A stretch of 64,000 bases of DNA. It comes from an uncultured Flavobacterium sp. (GTDB lineage Bacteria > Bacteroidota > Bacteroidia > Flavobacteriales > Flavobacteriaceae). Location: positions 62,001-126,000 of the forward strand of contig NZ_OX638201.1 of the NCBI RefSeq assembly GCF_951805225.1. The letters run 5' to 3'. Both the position numbers and the translations under genes were made by a program. Of the stretch, positions 52,991 through 62,079 are shown piece after piece; position 1 is the stretch's first letter, and each line of letters begins with the position of its first letter. The notes under the pieces were generated by a model. It saw only the letters and a list, made by a program, of their open reading frames with translations. It was not told where the DNA came from and did no database searches.

Positions 52991-53899
52991 GCCAATTCCA
53001 AGGTTTGCCATTTTGAGTTTTATCTGAATTAAAAATTGTAGAAAAAAGGGAGGAAGCTGCAATAGAAATCTTTTTTTGAAACTAATTTTTTTTAAATCAA
53101 TTCCTTTATAATAATAGTCAAACATGGCTTTGTCCGAAACTAATTTGCTTTTGATTGCGAGTGAAAATCGATTTAAATCTAAAAAAAGTTTAAGATCGGC
53201 ATTTGTTTTTTCAAGTTCGGAAAATTTTGAAAAGTCCATTTTAGAATTTAAAAAGTTATTGTTTTTAGATAAACTATTTTCATCATAAACATAACGGGCA
53301 AGAATTTTCCAAGAGAATACAACAGGATATATCAAACCTATTCTAATCCAGAGATCAGTATCCTGGCCACTTTTTATTTTTGGGTCAAATAAACCAATTT
53401 CGTTAAAAAGATCTTTATCAAATACAGCACAAGAAGTGCAAATTGCTGTTGTTTTTAAACTTCCATGAAAGTAATTGACTAATTCAAAATCGCCTTTTTT
53501 TTGTATGGAATATGTGGCTGGAAATGTTTTCTTTGAAGTTTCAATTTCAATTGCTCCTGAAAAAACTTTTTGCTCCGGAAAAAGCTGTGTAGCTTCATGC
53601 ATTACTTTCAAAAAATTTGGATACCAGTAATCATCGGCGTCAAGGAAAGTTATGAAATTAGATTTTGCTTTTTCGACACCATAATTCCGAGCTATAGAAA
53701 CACCTTCGTTGTCTTTGGAGAAATATTGAATTCTAAGATCTTTAAATTGTAATAGTTTCTCTTCGCTTTTATCTGTTGATCCGTCATTAATCACAATAAT
53801 TTCGAAATCCTGAAAAGTTTGATTCAAGACACTTTTTATCGTGTTTTCGATAAAATTTTCTTTGTTGTATAATGGGATTATAACAGAAAAAAAAGCCAT
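52973..53899 (-). CDS. Glycosyltransferase family 2
   Basis: A 308-residue GT-A enzyme: N-terminal FFSVIIPLYNKENFIENTIK, INDGSTDKSEE, and the metal-binding motif FLDADDYWYPNFL (DxD). The remaining C-terminal part is helical and lies near the membrane. It runs directly after the upstream GT2 gene (0-nt gap) on the minus strand and converges on fdtA with an 18-nt overlap. Donor unknown. Confidence 0.9.
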   Translation of the reverse strand: MAFFSVIIPLYNKENFIENTIKSVLNQTFQDFEIIVINDGSTDKSEEKLLQFKDLRIQYFSKDNEGVSIARNYGVEKAKSNFITFLDADDYWYPNFLKVMHEATQLFPEQKVFSGAIEIETSKKTFPATYSIQKKGDFELVNYFHGSLKTTAICTSCAVFDKDLFNEIGLFDPKIKSGQDTDLWIRIGLIYPVVFSWKILARYVYDENSLSKNNNFLNSKMDFSKFSELEKTNADLKLFLDLNRFSLAIKSKLVSDKAMFDYYYKGIDLKKISFKKRFLLQLPPFFLQFLIQIKLKMANLGIGSSVFK

Positions 53900-54787
53900 T
53901 TATTTTGATTTTAAAGTGCAATAATAGCCCAATCGATACAAATCGAAAAGAAATAATGATGGTTTTTTGCTAAACAATTGTCTCAGAAAAAGAGATTTTG
54001 AAGTTTTAAAACCAAAAGCAATAATATGTTGAAAACCGTATTTTTTTATAAGTAAAAAGTAATGAGAGAGTTTTACATAATTAGAGGAAATTAAATTAGA
54101 ATCTACGAGATTTTTTAATCCAATTACAGCTTCTTCAGATTTTCTTAAGAATGTCTCATTATCTTCTAATCCCAGATGATAAACGGTATTTTCTATATGA
54201 ATAACTTCAATTTTTTGTTGCATTAATTCATACGAAAACAAAGTATCTTCATGCCTTAGATTTGGAATACTTTCATTGAAATTGACTTTTGAGAAAATAC
54301 TTTTTTTAATTAAAAAGTTTAAAGTCAAAAATGAAATGTAAGGATTTTTATTTCGATCTGAAGTTGTTAATGCCTCACGTTTTGTCCCGTAAACCCAACG
54401 TAAAAGCTTGTTTTTTGATGGTTGTGCGCTTTCGTACAAAATACCTCCGTAGACTATTCTTTCATCATTATTTATTTGTAAAATATATTTAGATAGAAAG
54501 TCTTTGTGGACTGGAATTGTATCAGCATCAAGAAAAAGCAAGTTTTCGTAAATTGCTTTTTGCGCCAGTAAATTCCGAATTGCACTTCGTCCGATATTTT
54601 CCTGTAAAACTAAAAAAGAGCAATTCTGAAATTGATTAATTTGCTGGTTTTCATTTGTAAAAAAAGCGGAAGCATCATCTAAGCAAATAATTTCAAAAGC
54701 AATACTTAATTCCAAAGCTTGATTATGCAGTTTTTCAACTAATGAAACAACATTATAATTATAAGTAGGAATTAATATAGAAAGCAT
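53900..54787 (-). CDS. Glycosyltransferase family 2
   Basis: A 295-residue GT-A enzyme: MLSILIPTYNYNVVSLVEKL, CLDDASAFF, LQENIGRSAIRNLLAQKAIY and the DxD-type LFLDADTIPVHKDFL. The RHEDTLFSYELM motif in the middle (N-terminal half of the acceptor side) is typical of GT2 enzymes. It overlaps the ftsE stop by 1 nt, so it is probably coupled to ftsE. Donor unknown. Confidence 0.9.
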   Translation of the reverse strand: MLSILIPTYNYNVVSLVEKLHNQALELSIAFEIICLDDASAFFTNENQQINQFQNCSFLVLQENIGRSAIRNLLAQKAIYENLLFLDADTIPVHKDFLSKYILQINNDERIVYGGILYESAQPSKNKLLRWVYGTKREALTTSDRNKNPYISFLTLNFLIKKSIFSKVNFNESIPNLRHEDTLFSYELMQQKIEVIHIENTVYHLGLEDNETFLRKSEEAVIGLKNLVDSNLISSNYVKLSHYFLLIKKYGFQHIIAFGFKTSKSLFLRQLFSKKPSLFLFDLYRLGYYCTLKSK

Positions 54788-55470
54788 TACACATTGCGTT
54801 GCACGACTTCAAAAATTCTTTCGTCTTCACATTTTAAGGTTTTAGACGGGAATTTCATCAATAGCGCATAATCATGAGTTGCCATGATAATCGTTTTACC
54901 GTTTGCATTGATTTTTTTCAATACTTCAAGAACTTCAGAACTTGTTTGTGGATCAAGGTTTCCGGTTGGTTCATCGGCAAGAATAAATTCAGGATCGTTT
55001 AGCAATGCTCTTGCAATCGCAACACGTTGTTGTTCTCCTCCAGAAAGTTGGTGTGGCATTTTATTCAGGAAATCTTTCATTCCTACTTTGTCCAGAACTT
55101 CATCAATTTTATGTTCCATTGCTTCTTTTTCTGTCCAGCCAGTTGCTTTCAATACAAAAAGCATATTGTCTTTTACAGAACGATCCGGAAGCAATTTGAA
55201 ATCCTGAAATACAATTCCAATTTTACGTCTCAAATACGGAATTTCACTTTCTTTTAATGCCGCCAAATCAAACTCAACGATATGACCTTCACCTTCAGTT
55301 AAAGGCAAATCACCGTACAATGTTTTCATAAAGCTACTTTTTCCAGAACCTGTTTTTCCAATTATATAGATAAATTCACCATGTTGAACATCTAAATTAA
55401 TATGAGATAAAATTTTTCTTCCTTCCTGATATATAGTTACTTCTTTAAGAGACAGTACGATTTGTGACAT
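54787..55470 (-). CDS. ftsE: ABC ATPase FtsE
   Basis: FtsE with FtsX regulates peptidoglycan hydrolases at division. The 227-residue ATPase has Walker A IGKTGSGKSSFMKT, signature LSGGEQQRVAIARAL and Walker B FILADEPTGNLDPQTS. The Q-loop FQDFKLLP is the FtsE type. FtsX is not in the window. It precedes two GT2 genes on the minus strand, so its transcript may continue into the glycan locus. Confidence 0.92.
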   Translation of the reverse strand: MSQIVLSLKEVTIYQEGRKILSHINLDVQHGEFIYIIGKTGSGKSSFMKTLYGDLPLTEGEGHIVEFDLAALKESEIPYLRRKIGIVFQDFKLLPDRSVKDNMLFVLKATGWTEKEAMEHKIDEVLDKVGMKDFLNKMPHQLSGGEQQRVAIARALLNDPEFILADEPTGNLDPQTSSEVLEVLKKINANGKTIIMATHDYALLMKFPSKTLKCEDERIFEVVQRNV

Positions 55471-55565
55471 AATAAATTGATTTGATTGGTAAAAGTAATA
55501 AGATAACGGTTGGATTCAAAATAAATTTCAATCATTTCTTGTAAAATATTAAAATGAAAATTGAA

Positions 55566-55702
55566 ACCATATAAGTGATTTAAGTTCATTTTAGTAAATG
55601 GTGCAACGAAGTTTTTTTATTTAATAAAGCTTATATGAGTTTAGAGTAATAACTAAATGTGAAAAACACCTAGCTTATAATTACTTATATCACTTATATG
55701 GT
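55566..55702. repeat. MITE-like 137-bp element with imperfect terminal inverted repeats
   Basis: Ends ACCATATAAGTGATTTAAGT (from 55566) and its partner at 55681-55702 (rc ACCATATAAGTGATATAAGT) match at 19 of 20. The total length (137) is almost the same as the 15528-15666 element (139), but the interiors differ. The remaining intergenic DNA (55471-55825) holds no gene. Confidence 0.8.
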
Positions 55703-55798
55703 TGAAAAATGGCATTTCAGGAGTTGTAGAATATGCGTTGTTATATTTTTGTTCATAATAAATGCTTGAATCGTTTCGTTATAAACGTTATAAAATGA

Positions 55799-55806
55799 TA
55801 CATTTG
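55799..55806 (+). promoter_or_regulatory. -7 element of the TPR gene promoter
   Basis: TACATTTG fits TAnnTTTG, 19 nt upstream of the ATG at 55826, with a TTTC (55774-55777) about 21 nt upstream. A direct repeat CGTTATAAA lies in the spacer (55777-55795). Confidence 0.55.
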
Positions 55807-55825
55807 AATACTAAATATAATTAAA

Positions 55826-58800
55826 ATGCGTAGACTTTCCTGGTTCTTTTTACTCCATATAATCCTTATTTCGACCATAGTTTCGGCACAAAAATCAGCT
55901 ATATATACTTACGATTTAAAGACTTTTGACAAAGCACTGGCTTTATACAATGACAAACAATATGCGTCGGCTCAACTTATTTTTGAATATGTAAAAAACA
56001 ACGCAACGACCGAAGAAGTTCAGTCAGATTGTGCTTATTACATCGCCAATTGCGCCATTAGAACCAACAAAGCAAATGCTGATGCTTTGATGGAAAAATT
56101 TGTTGAAGATTATCCAACAAGTACAAAACAAAATCAGGCTTATGTAGAAGTTGCTCAGTTTTTCTTTGAACAGGGAAATTATCCAAAAGCGTTGCAATGG
56201 TTTGACAAAGTGGATGAAAGTTATATGAGTAAATCTGATTCGGATAAGTTTAATTTTCAAAAAGGATACAGTTATTTCAATGCCAAAAAGAAAAAAGAAG
56301 CTACTACATATTTTAATAAAGTGGTAAATTCTCCTGAATTTGGTTCTCAAGCCAAATATTATCTTGGATTTATGGCTTATGAAGGCGACGATTATAAAGA
56401 AGCGACTAAATATTTTGATGAAGTTTCGGGCGAAGAAAAATACAAAGAAAAGCTGTCGTATTATCAGGCCGATATGAATTTCAAATTAGGAAATTTCCAA
56501 AAAGCAATCGATTTGGGACAAACTGCAATGTCTAAATCAAATGCTATTGAAAAATCTGAATTGAATAAAATTATTGGAGAAAGTTATTTTAATTTAAAAC
56601 AATACGGCAAAGCGATTCCGTTTTTAGAGCAATATGCTGGTAAAAAAGGAAAGTGGAACAATACGGATTTTTACCAATTAGGATATGCTTATTATGAGCA
56701 AAAAGACTATGAAAAAGCAATTTCTCAATTCAATAAAATCATTGAAGGGAAAGATTTCGTAGCTCAAAATGCGTATTATCATTTAGGTTTAAGTTATCTA
56801 AATACGGGTAAAAAACAAGAAGCTTTGAATGCTTTTAAAAATGCTTCGGAAATGGATTTTAATGCACAAATTCAGGAAGATGCGGCTTTAAATTATGCTA
56901 AAGTGAGTTATGATATTGGGAATGCATATCAAACTGTTCCTGGAATTTTACTTGATTTCTTAAAAAAATATCCAAATAATTCAAGCAGATCTGAGGTAGA
57001 AAAATTATTGGTCGATTCTTATATTTCGACTAAAAACTATAAAGAAGCTTTGGTTTTATTAGAGAAAAACAGATCGGCAGAAAATAAAGCGGCATATCAA
57101 AAAGTACTTTTTTACAGAGGTTTAGAATTGTATAATGAATCAAATTATCAAGAAGCCGGAAAGATGTTCAAAAGCGCTATAAGCGAACAAAAAACACCTG
57201 AATTTACAGCTCGTGCGACTTTCTGGAAAGCTGAAACTGAATATCTTTCAGATGATTTTCAGAATGCTTTATTAAGCTACAAACAGTTTGCTGGTTTGGC
57301 TGCAGCCAAAACTACTGACGAGTATAAAAACATCAATTACAATATTGGTTACACTTATTTTAAACTGAAAGAATACGATTCAGCAGGAAATTCTTTTCAG
57401 GCACAAATTGATAATGCAAAAGAAGATAAAGTTCGTTTGAATGATTCGTATTTACGTTTGGGAGATTGCCGTTTTGTGAGTGCAAAATATAGTGCTGCAA
57501 ATGAAGCTTACGCAAAAGCGATCGAAGCAAAAGGTGTTGATGCGGATTATGCTCAATTTCAAAAAGCAATTTCATATGGTTTTATGTCTAAAAATGATAA
57601 GAAAATTGATGAATTGAATAATTTCATTCAGATGTATAAAAAATCAGAATATCGTGATGATGCTTTATTCGAATTGGGAAATACTTATGTGGCTGAAAAG
57701 AAAAATGATCAGGCGCTTAAAACTTACGATCAGTTAATCTCTGAATATAAAAACGGTTCATTTACGTCGAAATCTATTTTGAGACAAGGTTTGATTTATT
57801 ACAACTCAGATCGTGATGATCAGGCTTTGGTTAAATTCAAAAAAGTCGCAGCAGAATTTCCAAAAACTCCGGAAGCTTTAGAGGCAGTTTCTACAGCGAG
57901 ATTGATTTATGTTGATTCCGGAAAAGTCGATGAATATGCAACTTGGGTTCGTACGCTGGATTTTGTTTCGGTTACAGATGCTGAATTGGATAATGATACT
58001 TATGATGCAGCTTTCAAACAATACAGTCAAAATAACAGCAAACAGGCAATTACAGGTTTTGCAGGTTATATCGCTAAATTTTCGTCAGGACTTCATGCGC
58101 TTGAAGCTAATTTTTATTTGGCACAATTGTATTTTGCAGAAGGTTCAGAAACGAAATCAACTTCAAATTATCAATATGTAATCGATCAGCCAAGAAGTGA
58201 ATTTACAGAACAAGCGTTAACGCGTTTGGGGCAAATTTTCTTAAAAGCAAAAGATTGCGACAAATCGATTCCGGTTTTGGTACGTTTAGAAAACGAAGCC
58301 GATTTTCCTCAGAATAAAAGTTTTGCACAAGCTAATTTGATGAAATGTTATTATGACAAAAAAAATTACGATAATTCGGTTGTGTATGCAGACAAAGTGT
58401 TGCAAAACGCAAAAGCCGATGCAAATGTAAAATCTGATGCACAAATTATCGTAGCGCGTGCGGCAATGCAAACTGGTGATGAAGCTAAAGCTAAAGCTGC
58501 TTACGCGAAATTATCGGCAACTTCAAAAGGAGAATTAGCAGCAGAAGCGTTGTATTATGATGCTTATTTTAAAACTAAAGAAGGCAAGTTTGATGCTTCG
58601 AATGTTTCAGTTCAGAAGTTGGCCAAAAACTATTCGGCTTATAAATATTATGGAGCGAAGAGTTTGGTTTTGATGGCGAAAAACTTCTACGGATTAAAAG
58701 ACAGTTATCAGGCAACTTACATTTTGGATAACGTAATCAACAATTTTACAGATTATCCGGATGTTGTCGAAGAAGCTAAAACGGAATTAAGTGCAATTAA

Positions 58801-58840
58801 GTTAGAGGAATCAAAAACGAATTCGTCTATTAATAAGTAA
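55826..58840 (+). CDS. Large exported tetratricopeptide-repeat protein
   Basis: A 1004-residue exported protein: signal peptide about 1-22 (LLHIILISTIVSAQ), then an almost continuous array of TPR-like helical hairpins (for example YASAQLIFEYVKNNATTEEV, YKEATKYFDEVSGEEKYKEK, YEKAISQFNKIIEGKDFV, YQEAGKMFKSAISEQ). TPR scaffolds bind partner proteins in the periplasm. It is followed by PhzF and a barrel protein on the same strand, but AG-rich hairpin spacers separate them. Such TPR proteins with neighbouring barrels are common in flavobacteria; function unknown. Confidence 0.85.
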   Translation: MRRLSWFFLLHIILISTIVSAQKSAIYTYDLKTFDKALALYNDKQYASAQLIFEYVKNNATTEEVQSDCAYYIANCAIRTNKANADALMEKFVEDYPTSTKQNQAYVEVAQFFFEQGNYPKALQWFDKVDESYMSKSDSDKFNFQKGYSYFNAKKKKEATTYFNKVVNSPEFGSQAKYYLGFMAYEGDDYKEATKYFDEVSGEEKYKEKLSYYQADMNFKLGNFQKAIDLGQTAMSKSNAIEKSELNKIIGESYFNLKQYGKAIPFLEQYAGKKGKWNNTDFYQLGYAYYEQKDYEKAISQFNKIIEGKDFVAQNAYYHLGLSYLNTGKKQEALNAFKNASEMDFNAQIQEDAALNYAKVSYDIGNAYQTVPGILLDFLKKYPNNSSRSEVEKLLVDSYISTKNYKEALVLLEKNRSAENKAAYQKVLFYRGLELYNESNYQEAGKMFKSAISEQKTPEFTARATFWKAETEYLSDDFQNALLSYKQFAGLAAAKTTDEYKNINYNIGYTYFKLKEYDSAGNSFQAQIDNAKEDKVRLNDSYLRLGDCRFVSAKYSAANEAYAKAIEAKGVDADYAQFQKAISYGFMSKNDKKIDELNNFIQMYKKSEYRDDALFELGNTYVAEKKNDQALKTYDQLISEYKNGSFTSKSILRQGLIYYNSDRDDQALVKFKKVAAEFPKTPEALEAVSTARLIYVDSGKVDEYATWVRTLDFVSVTDAELDNDTYDAAFKQYSQNNSKQAITGFAGYIAKFSSGLHALEANFYLAQLYFAEGSETKSTSNYQYVIDQPRSEFTEQALTRLGQIFLKAKDCDKSIPVLVRLENEADFPQNKSFAQANLMKCYYDKKNYDNSVVYADKVLQNAKADANVKSDAQIIVARAAMQTGDEAKAKAAYAKLSATSKGELAAEALYYDAYFKTKEGKFDASNVSVQKLAKNYSAYKYYGAKSLVLMAKNFYGLKDSYQATYILDNVINNFTDYPDVVEEAKTELSAIKLEESKTNSSINK

Positions 58841-59050
58841 GAAGTAAAGAGTATAGAAAATAGAATATAGAAGATAGAGACAAGAAGCAAGATGAAAGAT
58901 TGCTGAGAAGTCTTTTCTTTTTGTTCTTTCATCTGTTTTCTGAAAAAACAATAAGAATAAAAGATTACAGAGTAAAGAATATAGATTGAAAAGCAAAGAT
59001 TGAAAGTCTATTCTCTTTATTCTATACTCTATTTTCTCAAAAAAAAAGAA
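58841..59050. repeat. Purine-rich intergenic tract with imperfect inverted repeat
   Basis: Mostly AG-rich words such as AGAATATAGAAGATAGAGAC on the plus strand. The right side carries complementary CTATTCTC/TCTATACTCTATTTTC. It can fold as a long hairpin with no ORF. A related tract lies at 59930-60085. Confidence 0.6.
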
Positions 59051-59054
59051 AAAA

Positions 59055-59918
59055 ATGAATTTACCTTTTTATATAATCGATGTTTTTGCTGATAAAAAAT
59101 ATGCCGGAAATCAATTGGCGGTTTTTTTAGATGCGGAAAATTTGAATAAAGAACAAATGCAGCAGATTGCTCGCGAAATTAATTTTGCTGAAAGCACTTT
59201 TATTACCAAGCTGGATTTAGAAAATAATAAAGCAGAGATTAAAATTTTTACGCCAGCGCATGAAATGCAATTTGCGGGTCATCCGATAATTGGAACTTCG
59301 TGGGTTTTGATGAATAAAATATTTGAGAATTCGCCTGAAAACTTAAAGTTGAATGTTCCGATTGGACCAATTGCAATTCATAAAACAGAAGATTTGATTT
59401 GGCTTAAAGCCGCACAACCAAAATTCTGGGATATTTTTTCGAAAGAAGATTTTGGTGTTTTCAGTAATTTAAAAAATCACGATTTCGAAAATCAATTTCC
59501 AATTCAGGAAGTAACAACCGGAAGCGCCTTTGTAATGGTTGGATTAAGTAGTAAAAGAGCCTTAGAAAATCTGGTTTTAGACAAAGATAAAACGGATGAT
59601 TGGCTGAAAAAGAACTGCAAAACAGATCATAGAGGTTTATACTTTTATTATTTAGAAGGTTCAAAATTGTTTAGCCGAATGTTGTGCATAGAACACAATC
59701 AATTGGTTGAAGATGCTGCAACAGGAAGCGCAAGTACGTGTTTACAAGCTTTTCTTTTAAAATATCATAAACCTGAAATTGATCTGATTAATTATCAGGG
59801 AGATTATATCGATCGTCCATCTCAGATTTATTTCAAAGGAAGTTTAAACGAAAATGACTTTGATATAAAAATAGGAGGAAAAGCTCAGTTTGTTGCAAAA
59901 GGGGAGTGGGAAGCTTAG
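59055..59918 (+). CDS. PhzF-family isomerase
   Basis: A 287-residue soluble protein of the diaminopimelate-epimerase-like fold, two-domain beta barrels. The family includes phenazine-pathway PhzF but most members have unknown substrates. Motifs: FIDVFADKKYAGNQLAVFLD-like start (IDVFADKKYAGNQLAVFL), NFAESTFI (acid residue of the active site), FAGHPIIGTSWVL and EDAATGSASTCLQAF. No phenazine genes are nearby, so the substrate is unknown. AG-rich tracts flank it. Confidence 0.9.
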   Translation: MNLPFYIIDVFADKKYAGNQLAVFLDAENLNKEQMQQIAREINFAESTFITKLDLENNKAEIKIFTPAHEMQFAGHPIIGTSWVLMNKIFENSPENLKLNVPIGPIAIHKTEDLIWLKAAQPKFWDIFSKEDFGVFSNLKNHDFENQFPIQEVTTGSAFVMVGLSSKRALENLVLDKDKTDDWLKKNCKTDHRGLYFYYLEGSKLFSRMLCIEHNQLVEDAATGSASTCLQAFLLKYHKPEIDLINYQGDYIDRPSQIYFKGSLNENDFDIKIGGKAQFVAKGEWEA

Positions 59919-59929
59919 TTTTAGAAGAA

Positions 59930-60085
59930 AGAAGTTAGAATAAAGAGAATAGAATATAGAAAATAGAGTCAAGAAGCTAGAGCAAAGACTAAAATATAAT
60001 AGAATAAAAAAATAGAGAAAATCCAGAAATAAGAGAGAAGTCTTTCTTCTTTGCTCTTTTTTCTATTCTCTAAAAAAAAGAAAAT
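59930..60085. repeat. Purine-rich intergenic tract, second copy
   Basis: Words such as AGAGAATAGAATATAGAAAA recur (compare 58841-59050), with CTTTGCTCTTTTTTCTATTCT at the right side, forming a long weak hairpin. No ORF. Confidence 0.55.
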
Positions 60086-60087
60086 AT

Positions 60088-61839
60088 ATGAAGATTAATT
60101 GCCAGAATAAAATCATTGTTTTACTACTATTGTTTGTTGTCCAGCTTTCGTTTTCACAGAAGAAAAATGAAAGCATTGGTACAGAAACCGTGAATGTGGT
60201 AAAACCGTATTCGCCAACAATTTCAGATGCATTTAAAGTGAAAGAAACACCTTCGCTTGACGATTCAGGAAATCAGCCTAAAGAAACTATAAAATACAGT
60301 ATTTTGTCGGTTCCGGTGGCTTCAACTTTCACGCCTTCAAAAGGAAATGCACAAGGTGTGGATAAAGCTAAAAAAGAAAAATTGTTTAATAATTACGCGA
60401 CTTTGGGAGTTGGAAATTATGGTACTTTAAATGCTGAATTATTCGTAAATCAGGATTTAGGAAATAATGATTATGTGGCGGGAATGTTTCGCCATCATTC
60501 TTCTCAGGGCGGAATTAGCGGCGTAGATTTAAATGATGAATTTTATGATACAGCGTTAAATGTTGGTTATGGTGTAAATAACCGTGATATGTCTTGGAAT
60601 GTTGATTTGGGATATCAAAATCAATTGTATAATTGGTACGGTTTGCCTGCTGATTTTGGTATGACTTTGCCGCCGGCGCAACAAGAAGATTTGATTAGAG
60701 GAATTAATGCAAATCACTCTTATAATACAATTGCTTTAGGCGGAAATATCGAATTTAATGAAGGTATTTTTAGCAAAATAGCAACAAAATTCACGCATTT
60801 TTCGGATAGTTTTTCTTCTTCAGAAAATCGTTTTTATCTAAAACCTACTTTCAAAGTAGATGTTATGGATCAATCGATAAATACGAATGTAATTATTGAT
60901 CACGTAAGTGGATCTTTCGAAAATAATTATGCTCGTAATAATACTGAACCGTTAAAATACAGTTTGACTAATTTTGGAATTGAGCCTAGTTTTGTGATTC
61001 ATGAAAACGATTGGACTTTAGAATTGGGAGCTGGATTGTATTATGGTTTGGATTCTGAAAACAGCGGAAACAAGTTTTATATTTATCCAAAAGTAAATGC
61101 TTCTTATAAATTAGTGGGCGATTTGATGATTTTCTATACGGGAGTTTATGGTGCTTTAAATCAAAACTCTTATGCTGATTTTGTAACGGAAAATCCATTT
61201 TTATCACCAACTTTAAACATGAGACCAACAAGTAATCAATATACTGTTTTTGCAGGTTTAAAAGGGAAATTAGCAAACAATGTAAGCTATAATTTGACTG
61301 GTTCTTATTTGAATGAAAAAGATAAGGCTTTGTTTAAAAGCAATGATTATACAGAAGATCTTGCAAATGAAAACTACGCTTACGGAAACTCTTTTGGAGT
61401 TGTTTATGATGATGTGAGAACGTTTCGTTTTTATGGAGAATTAAAAGCTGATTTTTCAGAAAATGTTTCTTTTGGAATTAACGGAACTTTTAATAGTTAC
61501 AAATTCGACGGTTTGGAAGCGTGGAATTTGCCTTCGATGAAATTGAGTTCAAATCTTGATGTAAATATTACAAAACAATGGTACGCTGGTTTGAATGTTT
61601 TCTTTGTTGGAGAACGTAAGGATATGCAATCGAATTTGAATTCTGGAGTTGATCCGGTTGTTACAACGCTAAAAAGCTATTTTGATGCCAATGCGCACGT
61701 AGGATATAAATATAATGAGCGCTTAACGTTTTTCCTGAAGCTTAATAATATTGGAAATCAGGCTTACGAAAAATGGTTGAATTATCCTGTACAAGGATTT
61801 CAGGTTTTAGTGGGAGGAAATTATAAATTTGATTTTTAA
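60088..61839 (+). CDS. Outer-membrane beta-barrel protein, TonB-receptor-like without plug
   Basis: A 583-residue exported protein (signal peptide about 1-24, ending QLSFSQ). After a short linker the sequence is a run of amphipathic beta-strands as in TonB-dependent receptor barrels (LGVGNYGTLNAELFVNQDLG, KFYIYPKVNASYKLVG, YNLTGSYLNEKDKALF), ending in the C-terminal aromatic LVGGNYKFDF. No plug domain and no TonB box are seen, so passive pore or scaffold use is possible. It may work with the TPR protein upstream (inference from order). Confidence 0.8.
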   Translation: MKINCQNKIIVLLLLFVVQLSFSQKKNESIGTETVNVVKPYSPTISDAFKVKETPSLDDSGNQPKETIKYSILSVPVASTFTPSKGNAQGVDKAKKEKLFNNYATLGVGNYGTLNAELFVNQDLGNNDYVAGMFRHHSSQGGISGVDLNDEFYDTALNVGYGVNNRDMSWNVDLGYQNQLYNWYGLPADFGMTLPPAQQEDLIRGINANHSYNTIALGGNIEFNEGIFSKIATKFTHFSDSFSSSENRFYLKPTFKVDVMDQSINTNVIIDHVSGSFENNYARNNTEPLKYSLTNFGIEPSFVIHENDWTLELGAGLYYGLDSENSGNKFYIYPKVNASYKLVGDLMIFYTGVYGALNQNSYADFVTENPFLSPTLNMRPTSNQYTVFAGLKGKLANNVSYNLTGSYLNEKDKALFKSNDYTEDLANENYAYGNSFGVVYDDVRTFRFYGELKADFSENVSFGINGTFNSYKFDGLEAWNLPSMKLSSNLDVNITKQWYAGLNVFFVGERKDMQSNLNSGVDPVVTTLKSYFDANAHVGYKYNERLTFFLKLNNIGNQAYEKWLNYPVQGFQVLVGGNYKFDF

Positions 61840-61846
61840 GGGAGAT

Positions 61847-61993
61847 TTAACCGCAAAGTACGCAAAAGATTTTTTTCTTGCGTTATGTATATAAAACACA
61901 GAGTTCGCAAAGCTAGTTCAATACAAAGCTTTGCGAACTTTGCGTTTATTAAGCGCGATCCAGGATAAAAACTTTTGCGTGCTTTGCGGTTAA
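61847..61993. repeat. 147-bp inverted-repeat element with 22-bp ends and inner hairpin
   Basis: The left end TTAACCGCAAAGTACGCAAA (from 61847) pairs with CTTTTGCGTGCTTTGCGGTT (61972-61991) with one mismatch in 22. An inner hairpin at about 61913-61939 (GTTCGCAAAGCTAG / CTTTGCGAAC) is nested inside. It has no coding content. Confidence 0.8.
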
Positions 61994-62035
61994 TTTTGTG
62001 TAATTCGTGTTGAAAAAGATTGCAGAAGTAAAAAA

Positions 62036-62070
62036 CCTTTGCACCTTTGTAACTTAGAACCTCAGTACTT
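62036..62070 (+). repeat. Degenerate 8-bp repeat array upstream of the GreA-like gene
   Basis: The plus strand reads CTTTGCAC, CTTTGTAA, CTTAGAAC, CTCAGTAC, then TTTAAAAAAAAATG directly at the start codon. Same unit and orientation as the arrays near 32.9 and 45.9 kb. Confidence 0.7.
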
Positions 62071-62079
62071 TAAAAAAAA

